Origin: Piromyces finnis
Taxonomy: Eukaryota; Neocallimastigomycota; Neocallimastigomycetes; Neocallimastigales; Neocallimastigaceae
Length of the DNA stretch: 64,000 nt
Direction: 5' to 3'
Assembly: GCA_002104945.1 (NCBI GenBank)
Contig: MCFH01000002.1
Location: forward strand, 62,001 to 126,000
The notes beneath the pieces are model-generated. The model was not told where the DNA came from. It saw nothing but the letters and a program-made list of their open reading frames with translations, and made no database searches. Below, in pieces: positions 48,485-62,300 of this stretch. The position numbers and the translations under genes are program-made. Every line of letters starts with the position of its first letter. Position 1 is the first letter of the stretch.

Positions 48485-51400
48485 TATAATTAGTAAAAAA
48501 AAAAAAAAAAAAAATTAAAAAGTAATAATTACATACAGCATATAAATTAATTATTAATAACTTTTTATTTTTCAAAATAGTCACTATCTATTAAATAATA
48601 AGAAAGATATAAAGTCGATTAAAAAAATTGTATTAAAAGCTTTCATCATCATCATAGATAATTTAAAATATTTATAAACTATTATATCTTTTATATATTA
48701 TATATATATATAATTTAAGTATTATTTTTTTATTAATACTATTCATGAAAACATCATTTTTTTTTTTGGTTTTTTTCTATTATTATCTTTAAAAAAAAAA
48801 AAAAAAAGCTTTTTCTATTAGTAATCTCCAATTTTGAATTTTTGAAATAAAGTAATATCAATAAATTTGGTAATTTATATATCAATTATTTTCTTATTTT
48901 ATTTTTATTATTATTATAATTATGGTTCCGATTACAAAAATTTAAATTTTACAATTAAACATTTTAAAAAAAAAAAAATTTATTGTTATAAAAAGATATA
49001 ATAATTAAAAATAAATACATTCATTAGCACATAATAATAATTTTCATTATCTCAGGTTTATGTTAAGCATAAAGCTAATTCAAATATTGGTTAATATTTA
49101 GTAAAATAACAGCATTAATTTATAAAGCAATTATATCTTAATTTTTTTATTATTATTATTTATTTATTTTATAGTTGTATTTTCAACTTTCATTTCCTTA
49201 TAATAATATCCCTTCAAAATGAATAATGTTAAAAATATTAGATTTTTTTAAAAAAAAATTTTTTTATATAACTCTATCTTTTACATCTATAATTATTTAG
49301 TACAACAATTGTAAAATATTTTAATATTTCAAATATACAAAAGAATTATTAAAAGGAAATATATTTTAATACTAATTAATTATTAATTATTTAAAATTTT
49401 AGTTATCAAAATTAAATAATAAATAACAACAACTTAATACATTGGTTTATTTCATTGTCTTTTTTTTTTTTTTAAAAGTTTATTCTTCTTATTATTAATT
49501 ATCAATAACTATAAATATTTATTTTTTTTATTTAATAGATTCTTTAAAAATATAAAGTTATTCCTTTAAAATACATTTCTAAATAAAAATATATTAATTG
49601 TATTATTAGATCTTTACATTTAAGATTATGAAAGTATTAAAAAAATAAAGTTTAAAAATTGACAAAAATAATAATAATAATAAAAAAACTGTAAATTAAC
49701 AAAATTATTGATATATACTTTTTTTTATTGTTTCTTTTTATTATTATTTAACCAAAAAGTTATTTTTATCCATTATTTTATAAAAATTAAAAAATTATAA
49801 ATTTAATTATTTCTCAATCTTAACCACAAAAAATTATAATTATTAATTAAAAAGAAAAGAAAAAAAAAAAAAGTATTAATATAAAATCTTTTAAAATAAA
49901 ATCTAATAATAATCTAACCCTTAATAAAATTTTTTTAAAAAGTATGCCATTTAATAATTTTTAATTGTTAGTTAATTAGAACAATCATTTATAAAGTATA
50001 TAAAATATTAATCATACCCATGAGATTTTAATAATTAATTAATGTATAGAATAATCAAAATCATAATCGTAATATTCATGGTAATATTTTTTTTAAACAT
50101 TAGTATTTTTATTTATTCATTTTATGGAAAGGATAACAAAATTTTTTTAATATGTAATAGTAGTTTAAAACTAATTTTAGCTGCTTTTAAAATAATAATT
50201 TAATATAAATAATACAGAAATTTGAAATTAATAATTTTAATTTTAAATATATACAAATTAAAATTATTAAAACTCTAAATAATACATAATATATCTTTTT
50301 TTTTTATATATATATATATAAAACAATTTAAACTAAATATAGTAAAATTAATAAATTAATAAAAGTATAATGTTAAACAATAATGCCAAAAAAGAATATA
50401 GATAACAATATTGATATTTCTCCAATATTTTATTATTTTAATTCTATTATAATTAATAATAAATAGAGAAAGTTTCAACTTTTTAAATACATAATAAAAG
50501 GTTAGGAAGAAGTTATAAAATATAATTTATTGATTGAAAGAAAAAAAATTAGGCTAATTATTAGCATCGCTTCATCTCTTATGATATGTTTTATTTTTTA
50601 AAACCAAGTTAAAATATCATATATAGTTGTGTTTTGAAATAAAAATATAGTCTTTATTTAATTTATTATATATAATAATTATAATATAAAGCAATAATGA
50701 ATATAAAATAATGCTATTAGTTTTTTTTTTATTTGTAATATCTATATATTTAATAGAAATTCGATGTTAATTGTTAACTTTGCAAAAAAAAAAAAAAAAA
50801 AAGAGAAATATTGATTAAATCGAAAAACCAATAATTTAATATACTTTAAATTTAAAAATTACCAGATCTATTTACAAGCTTATCATATATTCTCAAATGG
50901 GCATAATAATTATTTTTATTTTTATTTCACTACCACAAATTATAAATTTTATAAATTTTATAAATATATGAAAATAATTCCAATATTGTTCTATTACTAT
51001 TACAACCTGCTACTACTAATTACAATGACCTGCTATTATATTTATTATTATTAATAATATTGAAATAATTCTTATTTAAAAAATAAATTAATAAAAAATT
51101 ATCAAATAGATAAATTTAAAAATTAAAAATTTTTATTAAAACTGTATTATTTTAGGAAGAATGAAAAAAAAAAAAAAAACATTTTATATGATTACATAAA
51201 TAAAAAGTGATGAGGGATAATCATATTTTTATTAATAATATATAGGATATGAATGAAATGGAATTGTATTGTATTTTCTGTTAAAAGGGCACAAATATTA
51301 ATTTATCTCCAATTATTAATATTAATATAGATGTTTATAATTTTCCAATTTTTCTATTTAACTTTAAAATCATAATATAGACTTGCTAAAAATAACTATT

Positions 51401-54400
51401 TTATAATAAAAAAAATCATACTTTTTTATTTATTAAATTGTACTAATGCACTAAAAATTATACCTTTATTATTTTATTAGTAATAAATAAAAAAAAGACT
51501 TTATCGAAATAATTATAATATTAATTATTTAATATGAATATCTTTTTAAAAGTAATATTATATTTGTAACATATATTTAAAATGAATTTTAAAAAATGGA
51601 TAAAAAAAAAAAAAAATCAAAACTATTAATTATAATAAATTAATTATTGAATTTGTTCTAATTTTTATTATAAATACTATTTATTATTACTCATAATAAA
51701 ATTGGTGTCATCTATATTTATTAAATCTATACATAAATCTAAACAACAACTTTCCTAATTATCCCTAAATTAACTAATTTTAAAAAGTAAAAATAAAGTT
51801 ATATCAGTTGTTATTGCTGTAGAATAAACATAAAATTTTAAATATTAATAATTATATATATATATTTCTTAATTATATTAATTATTAATGAAAATATTAT
51901 TTTTTTTTATTTCCTTTTTTTTTTTTTTTTTTAATTCATATAGTTTTTAAACTCAACTTTTTTTAATATAATGGATATAGTGAAAATTAATATTAATTAT
52001 TAATAATAATAATAATAATAAAGAAAATCATTTATTTAGTTTTTTAAATAAATAAAATTTAATATATTAAACTTAGTTTTATTTCTTATTAATGTTAAAA
52101 AACAAATACTTAATAGAAGAAATATTGCTTTTTTTTTTATAGATATCTATTATTCATTATATATATCTAAAAATAGAATATTAAGTAGTAATATTTATTT
52201 TTATAATATCTAAATATTTAAACTTAGTTAGGAAAATATTCTTATTAAAAAAAGTATAATTAAAAAGTACTTTTTTTTTTTTTTTTGTGTAGAGTTTAAA
52301 CTTATTAAACATTTTAGTTTTTTTATTTTTTTTAATATAAAGATAGATTAAAATTTTAATTAATTATTGATGGCCGAAAATAAATATTTATTATTTCGTT
52401 TTTATATCTAATCCAAGTTTATGAAAAAAAAAAATATTTTTTAAGGTAATTGGGCTAATTGAGGTTCTAATATTACAATCTTTAATAATATTTATAATCG
52501 TTATTATAGTAATTATCCCAATTTAATTAACAAAAGATATTTTTATAAGAATAGTTTTTAGCAATAATGTTTGTTAAAATAATTACATAATTCAGTATCA
52601 TTAATAAATTAAATATTTCAATAAACTTGATTGTATATTCATAATCAAATATTTTAAACAAAAATAAAAATATATGCTTTATTGTTTAAAAACTTTAATA
52701 AAACTAATTAATAATAATATATATTAGTGAATACTGTAAAAAAAAATATTAATGCCTTAATCACTTATATTAATTTTTTTAAACAATTTATTCAAAAGTT
52801 TTTTTAATAACAAAATAAATTGATTTTAACTTTTTACATTCTATAAAAACACTATTCTATACATTTTCACTTTTTATTATGATTTCATCATTTTAATTAT
52901 TAATATGATGTATAAATTGAAATAAATAAACAATTGAATGTTCAATGCTAACAATACTAATATTTAACTTAATGAATATTAAAATGTCTTTTTCTTCTTG
53001 TATACTAAATAAATAGTATAAGATAATAAGGGTTAACAAATTAATGAAAAACAAAAGTAACATATATATTACTTATGTTTCCATATAATTATTGATTTGC
53101 TTTAAGTATTATAATCTTATTTATAAAAAAAAACAAAATTTGATAATTAACTTTATTGTAATTGTCAGTATCAAACCTTACTAGTTTAGTATATAGTTTT
53201 ATTAATTTTTAAGGTGTTTATTAAATATTAAATAATTTATTAAAATCATAAATAATAAAAATATTAGAAAAAAGAAAGTAAAAAGGAAGATCTATATTTT
53301 AAAGTTATTATTTTACCTTTGACTAATTTATTATTTTGATGTAGCACGACTACTTTTAAAATTTTAATTTTTCATTAAAATACCTATTAATGTATTTGAA
53401 TATAAACATTTTATATAATATATAATAATGCATATTATTATATATTACTATTATACTATTTTATATTAAATAGACTATAAAATTAAAGAATATAATAGTC
53501 TTTAGACTACTATTATTTTTATTATTTCAGGATATAATAAAAAAAATAAATATAATTTAAAAAAGAATTTTTATTTATAAAATATTAATTAAAAAAAAAA
53601 ACTTTTTTTATTTATCAAGCTATTTTAAAAATTTTTTAATTTATATTAAATGATATAAATTAATATACAATATTTAAATATAAAATATATATATTAGAAT
53701 ACATTATACATTTATTATAAATATTTTTAAAAATTTAAATTAATAATTTAAAGTTTATATTTAATTAAAATCATTTTAATTTTTAAAATAGGTATGATTA
53801 AATTAAAAAAAAAAAAAAGTTTATGGATTTTTAACAAAAAATCATTCAGTAGTAGAAAGAGAATCTTTTTAACTATTAATCTTTTTCGCAACATTATGAA
53901 AACAATTAATTTTTTTTAAAGAATTATTATTAGTAAAACTTTTTTATAAATATAAATAGAGTATAATAATATATGGTCCATTATACTTTATTAAACTTAA
54001 TTCAATTACATATTATGGAATTGAAAATAACATATTCATTGTTTAAATTCCATTTTCTTTATTTTTGTTTTTCATATAATCTTATAATATTAACATTTTA
54101 AACGTTATTTCTATTCATTTTATTTAAATATATAATAATATATAGATTTATAAAAGTTTTTTTTATATTATAATATAAAGTCGATATATATCGTTTAAAG
54201 AATATAAATAAAATCTTTTTTATATATAATATATTATCATTTAAATTGTTATTTTAATGTTATTACTATTACTATTAAATATATATCAGTTCATATTTAT
54301 ATATTTTCCTTTTTTTATATTTTTATAATAATAATTAAAAACCAGTTAATCCATTAATCTAATTTATAGTGAAAAGAAAGTACTAATTAAAATAATTATT

Positions 54401-57400
54401 ATAAATAGAATAAATAAATAAATAAATAAATAAAAAAAAAAACATTAATTTATTAAAATATTAATTATCAAACTAAAATAAATAATGAATAAAAAATAAT
54501 TAAAAATGTTAAAAGAATAGATTAAAAAAAATATTTATAATATTAAATTTTTTTATAATTAATTAAAAGAGTCTGTTAAGTTTTTATTAAAATAAATTTA
54601 AAGTTACATATATAAATTTATAATAAATTAATAATAATTTCTGTTTTTTTTTTTTTTTTTTTTTTTTTTTATTTTTAATTTTTTTTAGTGTTATTTTTCT
54701 AGTGTTAATAATAAACTTATTTATCTGAACCCAATTATATATACATATTTTAAACAAACAGTAAATAGTGAATTTAACAATAAAATAAATATACTCACTT
54801 ATACATACCACTGTTAGTAATTAACAAAAAGAAACCACATACAATACACTTTTATATTTTGTACATAATAATTAATTCAACAGACTTCGAAAATAATTTC
54901 CACAAATATAATACATATAATTAAATATAAATCAATATTTTAAATACATAGTTTAGAAAGTATATATAATAACTATTTATAACATCTTATACTAAATAAT
55001 AGATTATAAAATAATAGCTTGTTATATATATTATACCAAACTATTCATTCCAAAAAATATTTATCTTATAGTAACATTAAAATATAAGGTTTCTTGATTT
55101 AAAGGTAAATTTTTTTTTTTATAATCAATGTAAATACCTTCAAAAAGATATTTGAATTTCTTTTAATACATGAATAATAATAAATCACAAAATTTAATAA
55201 GTAAATACATAGCGGTATAATTTTAGTATAGCAAAATTAAAATAATAGGATAATAAAATAATATTGTTAAAATAATAATTTGATAGTTTAATAGTAAAAT
55301 TAATAAGTAATATTATAGAAACCATGAAACAATATTATATATAGAACAGTTATATAAAATGTAGCTATTTTTTTTATTAAAAAATATATTATGAAAGATT
55401 TTATTAATTCAAACTATTTTTATATAATTTCTATATTTTAATAAGCTATCTATTTTTAGAACTTTAATAGATTTAACATTTCATTTCAATTATTTATTTA
55501 CATATTTTTTGAACCATAATAAGGTAATTTTTTTTTAATATTCAATAGACGTTAACATTTCTTTTATATATTTTGATGTATTATTGATATTTTTAAAAAA
55601 AATATGATCTTTTGTTTTTTATTCCACAATGAATAATAAATAAATTATACTTCAAAAAATTCTTAATATAAATTATGAGTAATATAAATTAAATAGTTTT
55701 TAATTAAAAAGAGAATATATTAATAGTAAATTTGTAATCAGTGTAGGTTAGAATTATCCACCAAATAAGAATTTATATAGTAATGATATTGATAATAAAT
55801 GAATGAATAAATAACTAAATAAATAAATGAAAATTATTAACAAAAAAAATTATTAACAAAAAAAATAAATAAATAAGTAAATAAATAATTTAAAATATAT
55901 AATTGAATAAGTAAATGAATAACTATGTAAAAAGTAAATAAATATAGTTAAAAATATGCCTATGAAAGTGATTTCAAAAATAAATTCTGTTAGAGAGAAA
56001 TCAGTTCATACCATCACTAAATAAACTCTAGATTTAATTTTAATTAAAGTATTAAATATGAAATAATATACAAGAATATAATTTAAAAGTTAACTTTTCA
56101 CATAAATTAGAATTGATTACATTATATATGAAATACATAAATTATTTTTGTTATTAGAAAAAGTTTAATTAATGAGTTAGAATTAATAATCAACACACAT
56201 ATAAACAATATAATGGAATATAATTGAAAATATATAATTAATACATTAAATAGTTTTAAATACAAATGAAAAATTTATTCGATAATCATTTAAATAGAAA
56301 TAAAGTTTAATATATGATAATAATATATAAAAATATAATGTATGAATTTATTTATTGAATAGGTTACAATTATACATACAAAAAAATTAAATTTAAAATT
56401 ATATATTGATAATATATTCTAATATATTAATATTTACAATTTTTCCATAAAATTTTTCATTCGTATAAGGATTTTTATTTATTTATTTGCAATATATACA
56501 AATATAGTTATATATAATATAATAAATTATAATATATAACCAATATAATCTAATTAAAATTAAAGTGTAATAAATTAGTTTAAAAAAATTATATTATTTT
56601 TTTCTTTCAATTTTTTACACAAATTATTTAAATATATAAATTATTGTTGTATTGATAGAGATAGTAGTAATATAGAAAACTTTAAAACTCTAAAAAAAAA
56701 AAAGATATTATATATTAAAAATAAAATAATATATATCAATATCATAGGCATAGATTAGTAATAATGAAACCAATACTTAATTGATTTATCATATAAATGT
56801 ATAATAGACAATGAATTAATCAATTAACAAAAATAAATTGAAAAAGTTAATATTTAGGCAGTTTTTTTTAAAACAATATTAAACAATCAAATTATATTAA
56901 CTTTAAAGCTCATACATAAATTAACATAAAGAAAAACAATATCATATAAGAGTAATAGAATATTTAAATTGAATATTTTATTACTAATAGAACCATACAA
57001 CAATACATTATACATTTATTAGTGAAACTTGTATAGTATAAAACATTTAATTAATATTTAATCCTTATAATCAATTTTTTTTATCACTGTCTTATTCGAC
57101 ATATCTATTATAAATCAATCAAGATATCATAAATAGTTTTTAAAGAATTTTTTGATATCATTATTATAGAAAATTATATATTATTGATTTTGAACTTTGA
57201 ATAATTTATAATTGTATATAAGTTAAATACAAAAATTGATATTTTCTAAAATAAATTGTAAGTTATTGTTACTTTAGAGATATAAAATGATTTTAATGTG
57301 TGGTTAAAAATAAATCAAAACAATAAACATAATAGTGATAATGTTGATAATAACAAAAAAGATAAATTTATCAAAATATAATTATTTTTGTAAAAGATCA

Positions 57401-57506
57401 TATATATTTAATTTCAATTTTATAATATTATAATATAATAAAAATTAAGAAAAGTAACTAATAATATTAAAATAAAATTAATTATGATATATAGGTAGCA
57501 AAACAA
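48321..57506. other. 9.2 kb gene-free region upstream of the WOPR gene
   Basis: Neither strand shows an ORF of balanced composition, an RNA gene or a LINE fragment. It is continuous A+T-rich DNA with short homopolymers and small (AAT), (TAAA) and (AT) arrays (for example AATAAAT units near 54413-54432 and 55795-55890). The only ORF of note, 54587-54811 (-), is low-complexity. Part of it may be an extended promoter of the gene at 57507. Confidence 0.6.
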
Positions 57507-59316
57507 ATGCAGACATTCTACGGTTTCGTTCAAACTACAAATGACGCTTTACTTTTATTTGAAGCTTGTCGTATAGGTAAGCTTAAGCGTATTCAAAGAC
57601 GTTTATCAGAATCTGAGCGTTTATCCCAAGTTGCTTCTGGTTCTGTATTTATTTGGGATGAAGAAGAATCTGGTATAAAACGTTGGACTGATGGAAAAAC
57701 ATGGTCACCTTCTAGAATTCATGGTTCATTCTTAATATATAAGGTATTTTTTCTATATGCTAATAATGGAATTTGTAAATAAAAATTTTTGAAAAAAAGT
57801 GTATTAAATATAAAAATATAAATGTATATTAAAAAGGAAATGGAACCAACTAGTAAAAGAAAAAATATGAATAATTCTGGTAATGAAGAAACTCCATCAG
57901 GGGTTAAAGAAGATGGTTTAATAAAAAAGGCATTATCAATTTGTACAGCCAATAATAAAAGACAACATTTAGTTTCATATTATTCTAGAGAAGATTTTGA
58001 TAATGCAAGATTACCAATTCCATCAGAATTACATGAATATACAAGTATTAGTATTCCAAGTGAATTATATCCAGAGTTTGTTCCAGAAACCGTTCCAACA
58101 GTAAATGGTTCTATGGGATACTTTTATTGTGACCCAAATGTTAGAGGAATTGAAGGCCAACAAGCTGCTCAAGCCCATAGACAAGCACAATACCCACAAT
58201 TAGCTTTGCCATCAACTGAAAGTATGTTTTTTTTTTATTTTTAATTTATATTTTGATATATCTTTAATATTAATTATTTCTGAATTTTTTTTTTCTGCAG
58301 TCGTTAATGTACAAACAGCTGCAAATACAACGGACTATGAAAGAGAAATATATCAACATAATATACATTATCGTACTCCACCATCAAATGATTATCAACA
58401 AACTCAACATTCATCATATCAACATCCACAGAATTATCAACCTCGTGCTCCATCACCACGTTACTTAGATAATCAACCAACTCCACCACAAGTTGAGGGA
58501 TGGGGTGTTGAAAGATACCCATATCGTGCATCAGTGGGTCATCATCATTATGCAGACCGTTCTCATCCTTATGCTCGTCCATCAATTATGCCAAATAGAA
58601 TCGCTGGTCAAGCCTATGGAAGAGAACCATATCTTCCACCATCACCAACCTCAAATGCTAGAAATGTTTACCCAGGTTATTCATTATCACCAACCTCACG
58701 TTCTGCTAACCGTATTCCTCAACAAGCTGCATACCCACAAGGCGTTTATAATCATTCACGTCGCTCAAGTGGTAATCAATCTATTCCACCATCACCAGTA
58801 TCTAATCAACATTTACGTCAAGGTAGTAGTGCCGTTAATACGACTGCAATCTCTGAAGAAACTTCTGATCAAAGCTGCTCAGATAATAGATTTGTTTTAC
58901 CACCACCATTAAATATTCAAAATACCATGGTTGATAGTAGTTCCTCTTCATCATACTTCCAATCAAATACCATGATAAAACCATTAAATCATACTAGTGG
59001 AGCGGCCAGTGGAGCTGTAGCTGCTAATCCAGAAAATTCCCAAAACTTACCTCCATCTCCATCACAATCACAATCCATAACTGTTACCACAGCAGTAACA
59101 CAAGCTAGTGTTAACGATCCATTGAATCCTGTCTCTTCAGTAGCTACACAACAATCAGTTACACACCCAGTTCAAGGGGTTGCCAGTACAATAAATACTA
59201 ACAGTGTTAGTGATCCAGTAAAAAATGTAACAAATATAACACTTCCACCAATACCTTATACCAAGATGGCTACAACTCAACAAGTTACCACTAATACTCT
59301 TTCCTCTTTTAATTAA
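57507..59316 (+). CDS. Gti1/Pac2 (WOPR) family transcription factor
   Basis: Three exons: 57507-57743, 57837-58221 and 58301-59316, GT-AG and in frame, 545 residues. The N-terminus is a WOPR DNA-binding domain in its usual two parts: about 1-82 (FYGFVQTTNDALLLFEACR, RIQRRLSESER, GSVFIWDEEESGIKRWTDG, TWSPSRIHGSFLIYK) and about 112-140 (DGLIKKALSI, QHLVSYYSREDF). The rest is disordered, rich in Pro, Ser, Gln, His and Tyr, as in Wor1, Ryp1 and Mit1. These nuclear fungal regulators bind DNA through WOPR and control morphological switching, sporulation or nutrient responses; which of these applies here is unknown. The ATG at 57507 begins the domain exactly as in family members. An AG at 57494-57495 could be an acceptor for a 5' UTR intron. 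Introns are short (93 and 79 bp). Confidence 0.93.
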
Positions 59317-62300
59317 GTCATAATTAATAAATTGTAAAAAAAAATAATCATTATAATATTTAATCTTTCAATCTCAATATATAAACTCAATATACACAAA
59401 TTAATATTTCATTTTTTTTTAACTTTTTATTTCTTATCAATATTTTTTTTCTTTTTTTTTTTTTTTCATTATTTTTTCATTATTTAATCAAAAATTGGTT
59501 TATATTTTTTTTATTCAATTAATTTAAATACATTTAAGATATACGCATCTTTTTTTTTTTTAAAAAAAAGATAAAATGAAATTAAGCAGGACGGGTTTAT
59601 ACACGAAATAAAAACATTTATTAAAAAAGAAAAATATATATATCAAGAAATGATAGTTTTTTTTTTTTATTTATTTTATTATTTATATTTTTAATATTAT
59701 ATTAGGGAAATAGGAATTATAATGTATATAGTATATATTTTTCTGTTTTTATTTTTTTTTGTATTTACTCTATAATTTTATTTTTGTTATTATAATAATA
59801 TATATATAAAAAAAAGAGAAAAGAAATAAAAGAATAATATATTAAAAAAAAAATGAAATATTAATGTAAAAGAAAGACAATCATTTAATTATATTTTTTT
59901 TTTTTACGATAAACTATTATTATAATACATTAGTGAAAAAAAGGCAACCCTGATATACATTTTCTATATATTATTCAAATGTAGCAGCCAAGAAAGTTTT
60001 TTTTTTAAAAAAAGAAAAAAGAGATATCTATTGATAATTTAAATATATATATAAAAGCAAACTAAACTTTTCATGCCTACACATGTTAAATAGGAAAAAG
60101 ATAAAATCAATATTATTTATTATAAAAGCAAAGTAAAGCAAAGTAAAACAAACAAAAGTAAACATTTATATACTAATATTTAATATTTTTTAATTTGATG
60201 GGAAGGCTATTAAAATTCTTTTTAAGCTATAACATTTATTTCTTATTTTTTAAAATACAATAATAAACCAGAAAAAAAAAATTATTATAATCATGCTAAT
60301 AATAATAACATCAACAATATTATATATTAATAATTTCAAATTCATATTATAAATAATAAAAATAAAAAAAAAAAAAAAAAAAAAGGACTATTTTGTTATT
60401 AATTTTTTTTTATCCAATTCAATTTTAGTGTATATGTTTTTTTCACCTTAAAAAGTTTTGCAATATATTAATTTCTATTAACTTTTTTTAAACTTTTTTT
60501 TTTAAATTTCTTTATTTAGATATTAATTAAACTTTAAAGATAAAAAGGTTTTTAATTCTTTTTTTTTTTTAAAGTTTTTCTTTATGTATTATATTAAGAA
60601 ATAAGGATCTATTTATTATAAATTTGATATTTTCTTATTATTTTTATAAAAAAGAAAAGTAATACGTTAATATAATCAAAATCAATATTTTTTTTTTTTT
60701 TATATTTCTAAAATATAGTGTATACATTTTAAAATTTAAAATGAATTTTGACAATAAATAATAATTTAATATAAAAAAAAAAAAAAAACTTTAATAGAGA
60801 ATTATATAAATAATTTTCTATTCTTTTTGCTTTCAAACTAATAATATCCCTATACATTTATTTCTGTAAAAGATTAGCATTGTTCTTTTTTTTTTTTATA
60901 TATCATTGTATAGTGTAATATATGTAAATTAAGGATATGATTTAATTAAAAAAAATTAATTTAAATAATTTAATTATTATTATATTTTAATAAATGAAAA
61001 AATAAAAAATAGTTAATTTCACCAGAAAAAGTTAAATTTATTTTTTTTTCTATTTTTCTTAATGGTTATATAGGGGTTTCATGGTAAAAAGAAAATTAGT
61101 TTTCTTTTTTAATTAAACCAAAAATAGAAGATTATTAAATATAATTAACATTATCTTTTCTTATTAAATAAAATTTATTATTGTACTTATTATTTCTTTA
61201 TTTACTTGAAAATATCCATCAAAAACTACTTTTTTATTTAAATTATTATTTAATTATTTTTTTAGTACTAGTAACAATAATAACAATAATAACAATAACA
61301 TTATTATTATTATTATTAAAGATCTATTTTTTTTAAAGTTTTCAATTTTTTTCTCCTGTTCTATCCTGTATATCTGTTATTTTTATGCAATCCTTTTAAA
61401 CTTAAAATACCTAATTAAAAAGAACAATAACAAGCAACCTTTTATATTTTTTTTATAGTATGTCAATTTAATTAAAAAATAAAGTATTTTATATTAACAT
61501 GAGTATACAAAAAAAAAAAACCTTTTTATTTTATTTAATAGTAATTTTTCCTTTTAATGCAAAGAAAAAGCATGGTTCAAAAAGTAAAAAAATAAAAAAA
61601 CAAAAACCTTATCTAACTCTAATTCAACAGATGAATTTCAATATTTTATTGTCATCATAATTATAGATTGCAAAGTTGTTGAATGAATTTGTAATGGCAA
61701 TAAATCTATGGTATTAAATAAAATTATTATTGCAATCTTCTCCCTAATGGCAAAATGAAATTGTTTTATATTGAGTCATTCTTTTTTTTCATTGCTCTTT
61801 ATTTTATCATTAAAAATTCAAATTCCGAATGATATTGAATTAGTTATTAATATAAAGTTGAAATTTTTTCATCCACTCTATAAAAGAAAAATTGAAAATA
61901 ATAATAAATTAAATTTAATTAAAAGAATGCAATATATTCTAATATGTTTAATATATATAATTTTTTAATTCTTTGTTACTATTTCAATAGTTCCATTTTT
62001 AATTTTTAATGTAGAGATGTATAGATAATATATTAACCAAATCAATATATTTTAAATTATTTTAAAGTTTTAGATATAATAGAGTTTATCCATTTTGACA
62101 ATAAAGTTAATAAAGTTGGATCACTTTATTATAAAATTAACTTTTACTCTGCCCCTTTGCATTACCATATAATAAATTAAAAAAATTTGATTCTTTCTAT
62201 AAAAGTATCATCAAAAAAGTTAATAATCTAGTTAATAAAAATTTTATATTAAATTCTATATATAGTATTATTTAATTAATTAATAAAGCATTCATAATTT

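Noticed and set aside
54587-54811. 74-codon minus-strand ORF
   Set aside because: Poly-Lys and Ile/Tyr/Phe-rich, spanning a homopolymer; no start context or neighbour support.
61771-61968. 65-codon + strand ORF
   Set aside because: Short, hydrophobic and Lys/Asn-biased as expected by chance at this base composition.
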